Assembly: GCA_009617715.1 (NCBI GenBank)
Contig: VTFK01000220.1
Location: 124,001-188,000 of the forward strand
DNA from: Plectrocnemia conspersa
Taxonomy: Eukaryota; Arthropoda; Insecta; Trichoptera; Polycentropodidae
Direction of reading: 5' to 3'
DNA length: 64,000 bases
This document shows positions 34,117 to 46,377 of the stretch, piece after piece. The notes beneath the pieces are model-generated. The model was not told where the DNA came from, ran no database searches, and saw only the letters and a program-made list of their open reading frames with translations. The translations under genes and the position numbers were made by a program. How positions within the stretch are numbered: position 1 is the stretch's first letter; each line of letters starts with the position of its first letter.

Positions 34117-35435
34117 TTTTTTTATTGCTCACACGAACATTCGACGCAGGAAAATTGCTCACGTGAATTATTACACTTTGGTAACAAAGCAACTTGCTCA
34201 CACGAAAATTGCTCACAAAATGATCGCTCACAATATGAATATTGTTCACACGGAACATCACTCACATGGTTTAAGTTTAAGTTTTTGAAGGAAAAATATT
34301 TAATTTCAATATCAGGACACAAAGTGAAAAAACTCAAATAATTGAAATAATGTATAACTAAATATTCGTGCACTATTTTCTAAATAATTTTGTCAGGTTT
34401 TACAAGGAAACTCGTAGGGTTAAATATTAATGTAGCAATTAAGTAGTTTTGATTGAAAAATCAAAAGCATATGTATAATTCTAATTATGAAAATGTAATG
34501 AATGCTGCTGATTTGCTGAAAGAAATATATCAATAAACAGTGATAGATCTAAACATAAAAAATATTAAAACAAATTATTACAATTTTTTAGATTATTTTG
34601 CAAAGGCAGTTTTGGCAAGAAAATATTTTTTTTCTAGATTAAATTTAATGTTTTTGTGTCTTTGTGATTTTTTTAATTTGGATGATATTATAATGATGGA
34701 TTCATAAATTAAACCACTTCTCTATTTATATTTAAAGTGATCAACTCATAATATTGATCAGAAAAATGGTTTGACTCAATTATTTGTATTCCATGAACTG
34801 TACCCCAGATAGTTGTATATTTCCATATGTAACTTGAGAAATAATAAATAAAAAACATTATATTCATATAATATTTTTTTATAAATTAAATAATACGTAA
34901 ATAAACATTACAAAAAATATGTTATATTAATTTTATAAGAAAAAATTTAGAGTCTCTGAATTAATATAAAAAATCTACAAAAGCCGAAATATAAGTTTAA
35001 GTGATATTATAATAAATTATCAAAACACACTTATACAAAAAAGTATTAATAGCAATCAAAGCAATTAAACGTTGGGAAACACTATTTTTTTATAATTTAA
35101 TATAAATTCAATATAAATAATATTAGATAAATAAAAACAAAAATAATTAAAGAAGAATACGTGAAATTAACTCACTAACAAATTAACAAATGTATTTTAA
35201 TTAACTCAATATTCAAAGGGTTAAAATTAAAAGACTTACATTCCTTAAACCGCATGAGTGATATTTTGTATAATTTTGAGCAATACTCGTATGAGTAATA
35301 TCCTAGTGAGCGATTGATTTATAGGCAAGTTTTGTGTGAAAAATCGACTTTTGAACAATGTTTGTGTAAGTAATAGTCCACGTGAGCAATTTTCCTGTGA
35401 TTAGTAGAAGTGTGAGTAATAGTCAGTTTATCCTA
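34117..35435. mobile_element. Foldback-like element with subrepeat-built inverted arms, unclassified
   Basis: The left arm (34117-34272) is a chain of 15-23 bp subrepeats of the form TTGCTCACACGAAnA and ends in GGTTTAAG. The right arm (35244-35430) reads the same chain on the opposite strand, with matching order including AGGAAAATTGCTCACGTG and a GGTTTAAG end. The roughly 970 bp between the arms is AT-rich without coding potential. Arms made of short tandem subrepeats are the structure of foldback-type transposons. The element sits about 25 bp inside the left end of a mariner. A target duplication was not resolved. Confidence 0.7.
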
Positions 35436-35519
35436 TTTTTTAACTATTCTATTGTATAAGCTAAGGGACACTTTCTTACTTCTTTCTGCTCATTTCTGAC
35501 TTAGCCATCGAACTGTAAA

Positions 35520-36340
35520 GAGCCAATATATTTTTTTTATATGTATGCCAATGTCAATATATGACACTGTTTATTGTAGGGATTTTTAAAGTTACTTCTG
35601 TAAGCGTAGTAGGCAAAAACATATTTAACTTGTACGGGGAATATGCCACTAAAATTTGACTGACACAAAATAGTGAATAAATTACATATCCAGCGACCAA
35701 TTTGAAGGTCATAATTGTTTATAATTTACCTCAAAATACCAAAGAGCCTATTTGGAAGTCAAGCAGTTAACTGTTGTGAGACATTTGCATCGCATAAAAA
35801 TAGTTTCATTATGAATTTTGACTCCTCACCAATTGTCAGCCGACAAGCAATTAGACTGTGTTTCAACATGTTGCTTTAAATTAAAGACAAAAGCACAAGC
35901 TTCTTGCATCGATTGGCATAATAGTTTGCCTACAACAAACAACATTGTGACACGAAAAAAACATTGAGCTTTACCTGGACAGGACCCACTTACCACCCTG
36001 GAAGCAGAAATACATGCAAAAGGGTAGTGTTTTTTGTATGGTGGAATTGCTGGATATTGTGTGTTATGAACTTTTGGAAAGCAACTAAGCTAAACGTAAC
36101 TGTGATCAGTTATTAAAATTAAACACCTCTCTTTAAAATATTACATATTAATTGGTGGTTTTTCATTATGACAATTCGCGACTTCATTTGGCGATGATGG
36201 CCCAACACAAGCTAAAATAATTGAATTTGAATGTTAATATGCATACAACATATTCTTCAGATATTGTTCCTTTTGATTATCATATGTTCAGAATATTAAA
36301 AAAATGTTTAGATAGTAAAAAAAATTATACAAGGACATGT
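35520..36340 (+). pseudogene. Mariner transposase, heavily decayed
   Basis: Reading across frames gives LTPHQLSA, then a region equivalent to the first catalytic block. Next come WTGPTYHPGSRNTCKRVVFF with VWWNC (the PKKVMLSVWWD block, about 35960-36055) and CYELLESN. Then LHYDNSRLH (the HDNARPH block with the second catalytic Asp, 36170) and YSSDIVPFDYHMFRILKKCL (the YSPDLAPxDYHLF block with the third catalytic Asp, 36248). The order is that of mariner D,D34D transposases. Multiple stops and frameshifts are present and no long frame remains. The N-terminal DNA-binding part is not readable. Confidence 0.8.
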
Positions 36341-36500
36341 AAAAAAATGTCTTCATTTAATTTTTTGCATTAAAATCAGATAAATTGTATTTCTGGTAAA
36401 ATATAAAAAATTTAACCAGCAATAAATATTACATATTAGTTAAATATATAAATATATCTAAAAAAAAATCTACTTTGTAAGAAAAAAAATCAACCCAATA

Positions 36501-36839
36501 TATTTTTTATTTTTAAATTTTATTATGTACAATGAATCAATAATATTTTTTATGGACAGTAAATACACGATTTTTTTGCTTAATTTGTATAGTTTTATCT
36601 ACTCTCTGTTCATTTTTTTTGCTAGTTATATATAAATACATATTTTAAATATTAAAATCTAGCTTAAATAAATATACTCGATCATATTATGTATTAGTTC
36701 AATAGTACCATATATATTTATTTTAGCATTATTGCTTTTGATCTATGTTAAATTAAGTTAATTCATAATTGCATATTATTTTTAATTATGTTACTTCTTT
36801 GTGTATATGATATTGACAATACATTAATCTTAAAGTGTT
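36501..36839. other. AT-rich intergenic sequence, no gene seen
   Basis: AT-rich filler between the mariner right end and the next GC-raised island. Confidence 0.5.
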
Positions 36840-37250
36840 TAAAGTTTCAAAAACAACCTGGCAAGGTCTCAGGCTGGGAGCGCGTGGGCGCCCGACACAT
36901 CCGAAGCACAGACACAACAGGTGCAATAAATATTTGTTTATAAGGTGTTTTCGTGCATTGTCGATCCGTTTATTGCCGGTGGCGCCAAGTCAGTTTTCTG
37001 TGTGTTTTTACCAAATTGGTTATACAGAATAGATATACGAGTATGTATAATATAGCGCCGCCGACCGAAAACAACTTTATGACCCTTTTCACAAACGGCC
37101 GCTAAAACTAAAATTAACATTTAACCCCTTCGCCGGCGCACATACATACTTAATTAACACTGCAATTTGTGCCGTACGTGGCCTCTTCAAATTTACATTG
37201 TCTAACGTAATTTACAACGTATACACAATGGACAATGTCCACGCACCACG
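36840..37250. promoter_or_regulatory. GC-raised non-coding island, candidate regulatory element
   Basis: This is mixed-complexity sequence with CpG-rich blocks, including GGGAGCGCGTGGGCGCCCG near 36876 and CTTCGCCGGCGCA near 37128, alongside forkhead-like AAATATTTGTTTAT near 36927. Short frames on both strands lack family resemblance. A regulatory role is inferred from composition only. Confidence 0.3.
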
Positions 37251-37999
37251 TACGCTCGTAAATTTCCAAAAGTATTACTGCGGACGTTGAATAGTCTGGC
37301 TTTATTAACTCGATTTCGAGTTCATCTCATAATAATAAGAATATTTTAATAAAACATGAAAGCCTCGATACGCTCGTAACTTATTCTGTTAACTCAATAA
37401 ACGTGTAGTTTGATTGTGATTCTAATTTGTGAGATGTGCGCTTCGACGCCGTTTGAATTTCAACCGATGCAGTGGCGGATAATAAAAGGGGGAGGAGGGA
37501 TTTTAATTTAAAATACATTATATATATATGTATTACCTAAATATAAAAATATTTTGATTCTTATATATTGAAATTTTTATAGAAAATTACTCAAGGCATC
37601 TCCTATTAAAATCTGACATCATTACAATAATTAAATCCAACATTCTGAACTATACGATAAATAAGTATTCTTAAAATATTTTTTTTAACAGTTTATTTTT
37701 ATTTAAATGATTCATATTATAATTTACTTCCACCGTTCAGTAAATTTTTAATTTAAATAGCATAAATATAAAATTTTAATTGAAAATATTCTAAAAACCC
37801 CATGTTCAAATCATCTGCATTTTGATTTTTTCTGCTAGGACGTCTTACATCTATTGAAATGAATAATAGTCAAAAGGATCAAGGTCTGCAGAATAAAGTG
37901 GATGAAGTAACCAATTCCTTAATTTTATCGATCGCCACATAGTTTACGCACATTGTTCAAGCTGATCACAATTAAAATTTTATAATGCATAATATACAG
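37251..37999. other. AT-rich intergenic sequence, no gene seen
   Basis: AT-rich filler. A short purine run GGGGGAGGAGGG lies near 37488. Confidence 0.5.
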
Positions 38000-38400
38000 G
38001 TAAAAAAAAAATTACAGGTAGCTTGGTCTTCTGTATAGGTTTTGCTACTTAATTTTTGCATAACCACTTTCTTCTATTACGATTGTTGTCGTACAGCATT
38101 ATTATATTCGGTTATCAAATGACCAAGTAAGGGTGACTCCACTTTAAGATCCAGAAGTAATATGCGCTGACTTGTTTTCTTTACTCAATTCATGTGAAAT
38201 CCATACACCTTGTCTCCAAGCCTTCTCAATCTTGCTAGTTTGCTTATGCACTGTTAAATCTGACTGGTGTTTGCTTCTATTTCTGCTACCCAAATATCAT
38301 CATCGATCTTTGCTAGTCTCCCACATCCAGGACTTTAATCGCTATCGTCATTTTCCGATTTAATTTTTTTAAAACATCTGTGACATTTACAGATATTAAA
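38000..38400 (-). pseudogene. Mariner transposase relic, minus strand
   Basis: Read on the minus strand, 38330-38160 gives HKQTSKIEKAWRQGVWISHE followed by LSKENKSAH. This corresponds to the mariner LxKIGKxxRxGxWVPHELSxxN block just before the first catalytic region. At 38110-38070 it gives MLYDNNRNRRKWL, the block following DEKWxLYDN. The intervening part is shortened, and stops are present. Related to the relic at 54.8 kb. Terminal repeats were not found. Confidence 0.7.
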
Positions 38401-38656
38401 AAAAATTACCTACCACTTTAGAAATGTTTTAGTGGTCGTAGTTGCTAATTTTTTTAAAGAAATTTATGTAACATAAAATTTTGTATAGATTAAAGTTTTG
38501 TATAGTTTGTAAAGATCATTGTCTTTTGGACATTAAGAAAGCTTTTGTCACTGTCTGATAATATGGTTTTGTATATAAAATGCCAAAGTTCCGCTTTTAT
38601 TAATACACATAATTGACAATTACTGGCGATATATTGGAACAATTGGTCCACGTCTA

Positions 38657-38800
38657 ATACAGTGAAATTTCTTTGTAATGAATACTGAAATAACGAAAAT
38701 ATTCAATTTGTCCCCGAAAAAACTTTTATACAAAATGTTTTCATTGTAACGAAGATCGATCTCAGTATAACGAAATATTTTGATCCGAATTTAAAAATGA
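38657..38800. repeat. Pogo/Tigger-like terminal sequence
   Basis: The sequence after a TA, CAGTGAAATTTCTTTGTAAT, and the downstream phrases TAACGAAAATATTC, GTCCCCGAAAA and CAGTATAACGAAAT, resemble the ends of pogo/Tigger elements (CAGT..AACCT..ATATAACGAA). No opposite terminus or transposase was recognised. Confidence 0.35.
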
Positions 38801-39049
38801 CGTTACAACTTGACACAATATTTCTCTCAATCAATTCATCCTTGATTTGACATGGTGCTTCGCTGAACCTCAAGCTTTTTTCATAAAACATTTTTTTAAC
38901 ATATTTTATTGTGTTCATTGTATCCTTAAAAACGGATTAAAAATATATGTCAATCTTGCAAGAGGCTATTGTCATGCTGTAGTAATATGGTAATTAAAAA
39001 TAAGATTAATTCTTATATATTATTAACTAAGAAAAAAGGGGGATTAAAT

Positions 39050-39416
39050 TTAATTGCAATAAATCACTACTGAGCATCACATATATAGAAAGCTAGAAAA
39101 ATATGCCAATTAAATACTGCCGAGCATCTTTATTGATCTGCTGTAAGCCTTTGCAATGTGTAGACTGAATTTTCCGTGTTTCTTTAACGTCCCACCAAGA
39201 TCCTTGGTAAAAAAAGGCATGTCTAGAATATATTCACAGTGGTAGTAGAAATATTTCATCAGCATTGAGGATCTTTAAAATTAAATTTTGGGCCATTGCA
39301 TGCCACTAAAAGTCAATCAGTTATCTAAAGCTCCCTTCCATAAAGAATCGAGATCCTTTTGCAAGTCGAGGGCATCTAAAATCGACTGCACTCTCTTAGA
39401 TATTTTCAAGTCGTCT
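39050..39416 (-). pseudogene. Old LINE reverse-transcriptase fragment, interrupted by LINE copy 3
   Basis: The minus strand reads YIDDLKISKRVQSILDALDL, then QKDLDSLWKGALDN (39415-39310), which is motif C and the following helix. Further on, in other frames, it reads KDLGGTLKKHGKFSLHIAKA and YSRSIKMLGSI (39215-39110). The order is that of a LINE reverse-transcriptase thumb. LINE copy 3 begins a few bases upstream of motif C. The rest of this older element was not found on the far side of copy 3. Confidence 0.7.
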
Positions 39417-39420
39417 ATAT

Positions 39421-40670
39421 ATTATTTATTTATTTATTTATTTTATTAATTTATTTAGCTTAATAGCTAATCTTTACATCTAACAAATTTAGTAAACACA
39501 TATAAAAATATATAAAAAATACATAACAGAAAGAAAAAATAAAAATATACAATAATAAAGTCTTAATATTATAATTTATTTCTATATGTACGAAGGTGTT
39601 TTTTTATTCCATTTATGAAACCCATTATATTTTTGCTGTTTCGGATTTCTCTTGGAAGACTATTATATAAATCAAAACCTCCGTACATAATTCCCCTAGC
39701 CGTACTCGTTTTCTTATACTTAATTATCTTTAAATTTTCTCTATTTCTAGTATTATATTTATGTACATCTTTATTTCTTATTAAATACTTATTAAAATAT
39801 TTTGGTAACATATTATTTTCTAACTTATACATAAATATTAAAACATTCATACTCAATATTTCTTGAACATTCAACCATTCTAATCTATCAATCATACTTT
39901 TACAATTAGTTAATCTACTTTTATTTAAGATTACTCTCATTGCCCTATTTTGTAATTTTGCAACATTTGTTTATCTAATTTAGTTAACATATTTAATAGT
40001 GTTGCACAAAAATTAAAATGGGGCAATATTATACTATTGTTAATTATTTCTTTTGTATTTATACTTAATATATTTCTTAATCTAGATAATAAACCTATTT
40101 TTCTACTAATTTTTTTTAATATGTAATAACAATGTTCTTTAAAATTTAATTTAGTATCAACAATTACTCCTAAATATTTTATATTATCCACTATTTCTAT
40201 ACTAGAGTTATTTATTACTATTTTGGTACTATTATCTAACACATTTTTATAATTAACAAACATACATTTAGTTTTATTATCATTTAATTTAAGTACATTA
40301 TTCTTTAACCATATTTCTAATATACTTAATTCATTATTTAAATTATTTACAATTTCTTTAATGTTATCACCTATGCAATACATTAATGTGTCATCCGCAA
40401 ATAGATGAATTTTACATTTTTTTTCACGTTATTAACTATATCATTAATATACAAAACAAATAACAATGGTCCCAATTTAGACCCTTGTGGTACTCCATAA
40501 GACACTAATTTCTCTTCAGAATATACATTATTTATTTTAACTTTTTTTTTTTTTTATATAAGTAATTATTAAACCATTTTAAAACTATATCACTTATACC
40601 TATACTCTCCAATTTCTTTAACATTATTTTTCTGTCTATTGTTTCGAAGGCTCTCTTGAAATCCAAGAAA
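39421..40670 (-). mobile_element. CR1/Crack-like LINE, copy 3, 5'-truncated
   Basis: This copy is about 1250 bp, with the same terminal short-repeat tail and 3' sequence as copies 1 and 2, and very close to copy 2 over its length. The 5' end breaks within the motif A codons (…FLDFK). TATATA lies on both sides and could be a short target duplication, but this is weak in such AT-rich DNA. The C-terminal 123 codons (39940-39569) are intact and end NIMGFINGIKKHLRTYRNKL, the natural C terminus that copy 2 loses. A second frame (40383-39937) precedes it after a frameshift. Motif C (HLFADDTLMYC) is intact at 40412-40370. Confidence 0.88.
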
Positions 40671-43600
40671 TATATAATAAAAAAATTACGTCAATCAATA
40701 AAAAAATACAATTTTATTTCATTTGCTTATGTTATTCTTAAGTTTTATTTATTAATAACATTTTGAAATACAAACCAATAAAATAAATTTATTTAAAAAA
40801 AAATTAATTCATACAAAATTTTATGAAACAGTCGACTTAATTAAAATCATAAATCCCACGTGCATTTCGCACACGAAGTTGAATCGAGTCGATTCACGTC
40901 TAGACGCGACTTTAGCTCTCTGAATGAAAATCTTTTCATGCCGAACGAAAATAAATATTACAGAAGCTATTTACTCACACGCGAGTATTAATATCGAATA
41001 CCTATGTATTTCATATTACAATATGGAAGTATGGAAAATTGTGAAAAGAGAGTTTCGTACCGGGGGATAGAAGTTAAATTAAATTATTATTCAATGTTGT
41101 AATTTGATTCTAAAATTTTTATGGAAAATATTGATTTAAATTCTGCGTTTTAAATTATTTAGTTTATGTTATTTAATTATTTATTATTTTTTTTTTGTCT
41201 TTATATTGAATATATTTAACAATAAATCTTATCGTTATTACTACGATACTATAATAAATAGTAAATGGCAACATACTTTTTAATCTGATTTTAGCAAGAT
41301 AAATAAAATAAGTCTTCTAAAATTTTCTATTATCACTTTTATTGAAATAAAATAAAGTACAAAGTATAGCTTAATTTTTTTCCAAAGCTTTAAATAATAT
41401 AGTATAGTTGAAAGGCAAAGTCTCAATAAAATACCGCAAAGAAAAGCAATATTGTAAACGTTGCTAAAATCAATACTCATCGAATAAATTCATATTGTAT
41501 TATAGACGATATATTTCATACTTATACAAATATGCAGCAACGCTCTCTCTATCTCTCTCTCTCTCTTTCATATACCTTACAGCGAATGAGTATGCATTAT
41601 CTGATACAAATGACATAATGTTATACCGTCTGTTGTACATATTCTTGTGTAAGAGAGACTTGGAGAACAGGAGGTCTCTTCAGCAAACGACATAATGGAT
41701 CGGCTTGCATTGTTGTCGGCGAATCGCCGATCCTGGTGGTCCTGGTCATGATGACCTACACGAGTCCACTGTTTTGACCTGGCCGACAAACCGAAGAGCA
41801 TACAAAAGCAACTTGATGTTCAAATTCGAAATCTAACTTTCAACATAAAAAAATATATCAGATAAATTGTTATAATAATATAAATATTTTAAACACAATT
41901 TTAGTATTATCAAAAAAAAATAGAAATACACAAATAATATTAAATTTATAGATTTTCTTTATATTAATTGATAAAATGTAAAACAAACAAATTTTTGACA
42001 CTAAATTTTTGACTGTGACAGGTTTTCTTTAAAAAAAAATATTGTAACAATCAAATCAGATTTTTAAACATTTTTGATTATTTAATCTAAGTGTAATAAA
42101 GACAAACTAAGTCATTACAAATATACAAATATTACATAATCAAGAAAAAAATTAGTTGAAAAATTAAATATTTTACAAATTTAAATTTCCGACATTAAAA
42201 AAGATCAAATATTTTTTTTACAGAAAGTAGCTATATGTATAAGTGTGAATTTTTGACCCAAAAATTTTAAAAGTTAAAATAAAAAAAAAATAACGCAAAA
42301 ATTTATGAGTTAAAAAATCCCTAATATAGATAAAATATGAAAGCTATTAAAAAACGGTGTTCTTATTTTTTTTTTGAGCGAATATAAAAGTTAAAAATAT
42401 ATGTGAATAATAATATTATACAATAATAAATTGGCATATGTGATATTTACCTTTTCTTTCTTTGTATTCACTATTGAGTGAATAATGCTTCTCCATGCTG
42501 TGCATCTAGCGATAAAAGTGCAATAAGATGTTCAAAGAACATTCAATTTTACTCTATAACGTGAAACATTTTAGCTATTTGTCTATAACTATAAAATATA
42601 GAACAACTGTCTCGAATCTTGTAAATGGTAATGGTAGTAAATTCATTAAAAAATCAGTATACTCTTAATTTGTAAGTGGTCAGTTTATAGCTTTGGTAAA
42701 TATTTTTAAACGATTTTTTTCTTTTCTTTGTGATAATCGTCAGTTTTTTTTAATTAAAAGCTCAAAGTTAATTTTAGAAAAACTAATTAAAAAATTACAG
42801 AAGACATTTTTATGATATGAAAATTAGGTAAAAGAGGCGCGAGAACAACAAATAAATATTGTCCTGTGTACTTAGGTGTACCTAGGACATAAATTTAAAA
42901 ATACGTATTTTTTCTCATATTAAATCTCTTTTGAACTATTAAGCTTCATTGGTCCGACGTGTGTAAAAATGTATTATACTTATTAATTAATATGTAAATA
43001 TATTGTAATAGTTTTTTAATGTACTTACTATTAAATAAATTCTTATGTGTTTTAATGATTGTGGAAATTGAAACAGATTTTTATATCATTATCATCAATT
43101 TATTTCAACTAGTAACACACGATAATAGGAGAATGACAAAAAAAATATAGTGATTATTCTCGCAACTATTTCAATGCGGTTTTTTCTCGTTCTATTATTT
43201 TTTGTACACATGAAAAAAAATGATATTTTTTCACCAACAAACATAATTTTTTAAATATATAGTGAATAAAATAATTTTCTGTATTTTTTTATTAAACCTT
43301 TAAATAATATATTCAATAATAAAACATTTTTTTCGTCATTATTGCAATTACTATATAATATAAAAAACAGTTTTAACATATACAATGCTCTCAAACAATA
43401 ATCATATGACGTGTGAAAGAAACAACGTGGAAAAAGGGTTAAATAAATAAAATTTTACAATAACTTTACATAATAATAAAATACTACAAGCGGCTTCGTT
43501 CGACAGATAATAACAGTTATACACGTAAATGTGAAAAACTACTCAATTTTTTTTTTTATTCAATTTTTCTTCAATTATTTATATTAAACATTATTTTTTT

Positions 43601-45066
43601 CATCGTCGATTGAGAGTAACTTTTACATTGTTCATTGTTTTAATTCAACTATTTACATCAGTAAATTTTTTGGGTTTTCACTATATAAATTTACAATGCT
43701 GTCACAATTCGTACGGTTAAAATACACCAATTTTTAGATTACATCGATACGATTAATGTGTACATTTGTGTGTGTATATGTGTACAATATTAACAATAAA
43801 CACATACACACTAGTGATCCGTGATTTTATTTATTTACTATTATTTATTTTTTCGTCATAATTATTATTAAAAATTATTGTGTTTTTGTGTTTGTGTTTG
43901 TGTTTTATCTTTTCGTTTATCATATCACTACTGTTTTAAAACATACATGTATATGCCATAAATTTACTACAAATACGATAATAATATTAATACAATATAC
44001 GATACGTATATTTAAATATTTTTTACTTTTATTTCCATTTTATACTGCACTTATTCACGATTGATATACATTTATACATTACACGGATGCAGTTTATATG
44101 AAATTGTAATTTAATTTATTGTTATTCAATAATTATTTTATTTTAGTTTTGTTATGCAATTATTATCAATTATTTATTTTATATATGTATATTTATTTAT
44201 ATTATTATGTACAAAATACCGAAGTTATATATATTTTTTAAAAATATTCTTTTTACATTACAACATTACAAATAATAATAATATAAATGATATAAAAAAC
44301 AAACATGCATATTTATGTATGCGTATACATACAGATTGCCAAAAATATTAATAAAATGTATTTTTGCCAATCTTGTTTATATGTATGTATGTATATATGC
44401 ATATATGAATTTATTAAAATATTTTTTTCGCATTTGCTATAATACTAAATATATGCGTAGGAATCGTATGCAACGATTACAATACAATAAAAAAGGAACC
44501 GTCAAAATTAAAATAATTATTGTAAATTAATACACAATAATAATAATGGTTATTTATCACAATTGCATTTTCTTTCTTCGTTCATATACATCTTCATCTA
44601 TAATCGTAAATTTATATTTATTAGAGTTTTTTTCGATACCAACAGTCGATTTCGATCAACAAAAATAAAAAAAAAAGCATGATTTATTTTAGTTCTCAAA
44701 TATTATTATTACTATTATCATTATTGTATTCGGGTAATAATTAATCAATCCAAATTTCGTGGGTACCCTGATGCGATAATTGTTTATTTTTTTATTTTTT
44801 TACATACGCTTATTTTTACATGTTCTATTATTATTACTTTTTGTATTTATCGTTACAATAATAATTATTAGATTATTATATAAAAATCACAATGTATAAT
44901 TATTATTGTCCAACATCGTTTTGCGCTGAATTTTATAATTAAAAATTAATAAATGTATTTTTTAAGGTCGTTGATGTACGGACAATAAATAAACACTTTT
45001 TTTATTGATATGATCTGTAAACCAATTGATTTTTATGAAATGTGTGGTTGTACTGTATTTGTGTAT
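40671..45066. other. Long AT-rich stretch without recognised genes
   Basis: This is AT-rich sequence throughout, with a (TC)n run at 41542-41567, a TGTTTG-type repeat at about 43880-43906 and many TATTA/AATAAT runs at 43.8-45.0 kb. A moderately complex patch lies at 40840-41050 (palindromes AATCGAGTCGATT and CGTCTAGACG) and another at 41640-41800. Part of it could be 3' untranslated sequence of the Iroquois gene, since many TTTATT (minus-strand AATAAA) are present, but no end can be placed. Confidence 0.4.
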
Positions 45067-46179
45067 TAGAGATACCACTGATTCTCGATATTGATACAGT
45101 TTTAAAGCTTAGTTTTCGATTCTCGATTATAACTAACAATTAATATTGAGTTTGATGCAACATATTTAGGGGATGGTAGTCAAAAGAGACGGAATACAAA
45201 TGTCAATTTTGTATTAAATATAAGTCGCTCAACCAAAATTGATTTAAAATTGAAAGTAATAATAAATGCAACATGGAACTGTACAAGAAATACTAGTTCA
45301 AATTTTTGATGAAAGAAGGCAGAACTTTGAGCCCTATTATAAATACGCTGTTGCTGCTTTCGTAAAGTAAAACTCCAAGAAAAATATTAAAAAAAGAATC
45401 TTATTGACTTGAGTACAATTTATACAAAACTGAAAAAGTTAATCGAAAAAAGATTGCTAGATAGCAAAGACGATGAGTTGGCGTCTTTTGATCAATGACA
45501 TTGGTGTTAAAACTCAACTGACATTTGGAGAAGTGGATATTGAAAACTTGTAAATCAGACTGCAACTTGATGATTCTCGAGAAGACACATCCAGAAATAG
45601 TTTTACATTCGCTGCAGACTCTAAGTGAATGCGAGTTTTCGCGGAGGAATCTAATTGCCACTTCAACAAGAAGTTCCTTGAAGACTAAGACAATTTTAGT
45701 ACTTTTGTTTATCAAACTTGTCGAACGACTTCAGATACTTTTCAATCCTTTAAAGTACCTAACCTGTGGTTACTCTGAGGTCGAAAAGATTGGTCAGACG
45801 AGAATTTAACAAAACTTTGGAATTAACAATGAACATTTGCCTTAAATAAAATGAACTAAATTCTTGTTAGGAACTGAATATATATTATTTTAAGTAAACG
45901 TGAGTTCCTGCATCTTTTTTTTTACAAAAAAAAGCACTGATCGCATATTGGAAGCAAAGACATGTTTAATAATTTAATTTTGCATATAATATTTGTTTAT
46001 TTGTAAATTTTTAATAGTTTTTATACTTGTTTTAATTTATTCATAAATTATTATTTTGAGTTAAGTAGCATATTCGAACTACTAAATTACTAAATTACCT
46101 GATGCATATTTTGAAGATCGACTGAGTGCTTTATCTGAAACATAAATTAATATCGATAGTCGAGAATATGGTATCTTTA
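45067..46179 (+). mobile_element. Decayed hAT-like transposon
   Basis: The left end reads TAGAGATACCACTGATTCTC followed by GATATTGATA. The right end on the other strand reads TAAAGATACCATATTCTCGA followed by CTATCGATATTAAT. These are imperfect terminal inverted repeats of about 30 bp. Inside, a plus-strand reading gives QIFDERRQNFEPYYKYAVAA near 45300, and KYLTCGYSEVEKI near 45750 followed by NNEHLP near 45828. These vaguely follow hAT transposase middle and C-terminal blocks. Stops are frequent. No clear 8-bp target duplication was found, so the boundaries rest on the inverted repeats. Confidence 0.5.
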
Positions 46180-46377
46180 TTATAATTGTGTTATCGTTGG
46201 GTGTTGTTTTAATTCTTCATTATTTAAGTACACTTTTTTATTGATCAAGTATCACTCAATACTAATTGTTTTTTTTTTGGTAGTGTTTTAATTAATTGGT
46301 TCGTATGTCTTTTGGATCACAGCTCATGTTCAGCACTGTCCTTAATGCAGCACAGGCCTGGCATGATGTAAAGGCAG

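Larger units (their letters stand above)
34093..36498 (+). mobile_element. Mariner element, split by a foldback-like insertion
   Basis: The left end TTGGGTTGGTGCAAG follows a TA at 34091-34092. The right end, on the other strand, begins TTGGGTTGATTTTT and is followed by TA at 36499-36500. The TA target and the TTGGGTTG terminus are typical of mariner. The span of 2.4 kb exceeds the usual 1.3 kb by about the length of the inserted foldback-like element (34117-35435). A decayed transposase lies in the remaining part. Confidence 0.75.

Noticed and set aside
34117..34272. Subrepeat chain considered as a CRISPR-like array
   Set aside because: The subrepeats are short, of variable length, imperfect and mirrored in an inverted arm. 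The genome is an arthropod nuclear one.
34122..34373. Minus-strand frame with a repeated Cys-Glu-Gln pattern, looking like a repeat protein
   Set aside because: The pattern is the translation of the TTGCTCACACGAA subrepeats of the foldback arm. Flanking sequence and start give no support for a gene.
39416..39423. TATATA as target site duplication of LINE copy 3
   Set aside because: The match is only six bases of pure A/T in an AT-rich region, so it cannot be separated from chance.
41542..41567. TC run beside an open plus-strand frame (41495-41695)
   Set aside because: The frame is partly the translation of a microsatellite and shows no domain.
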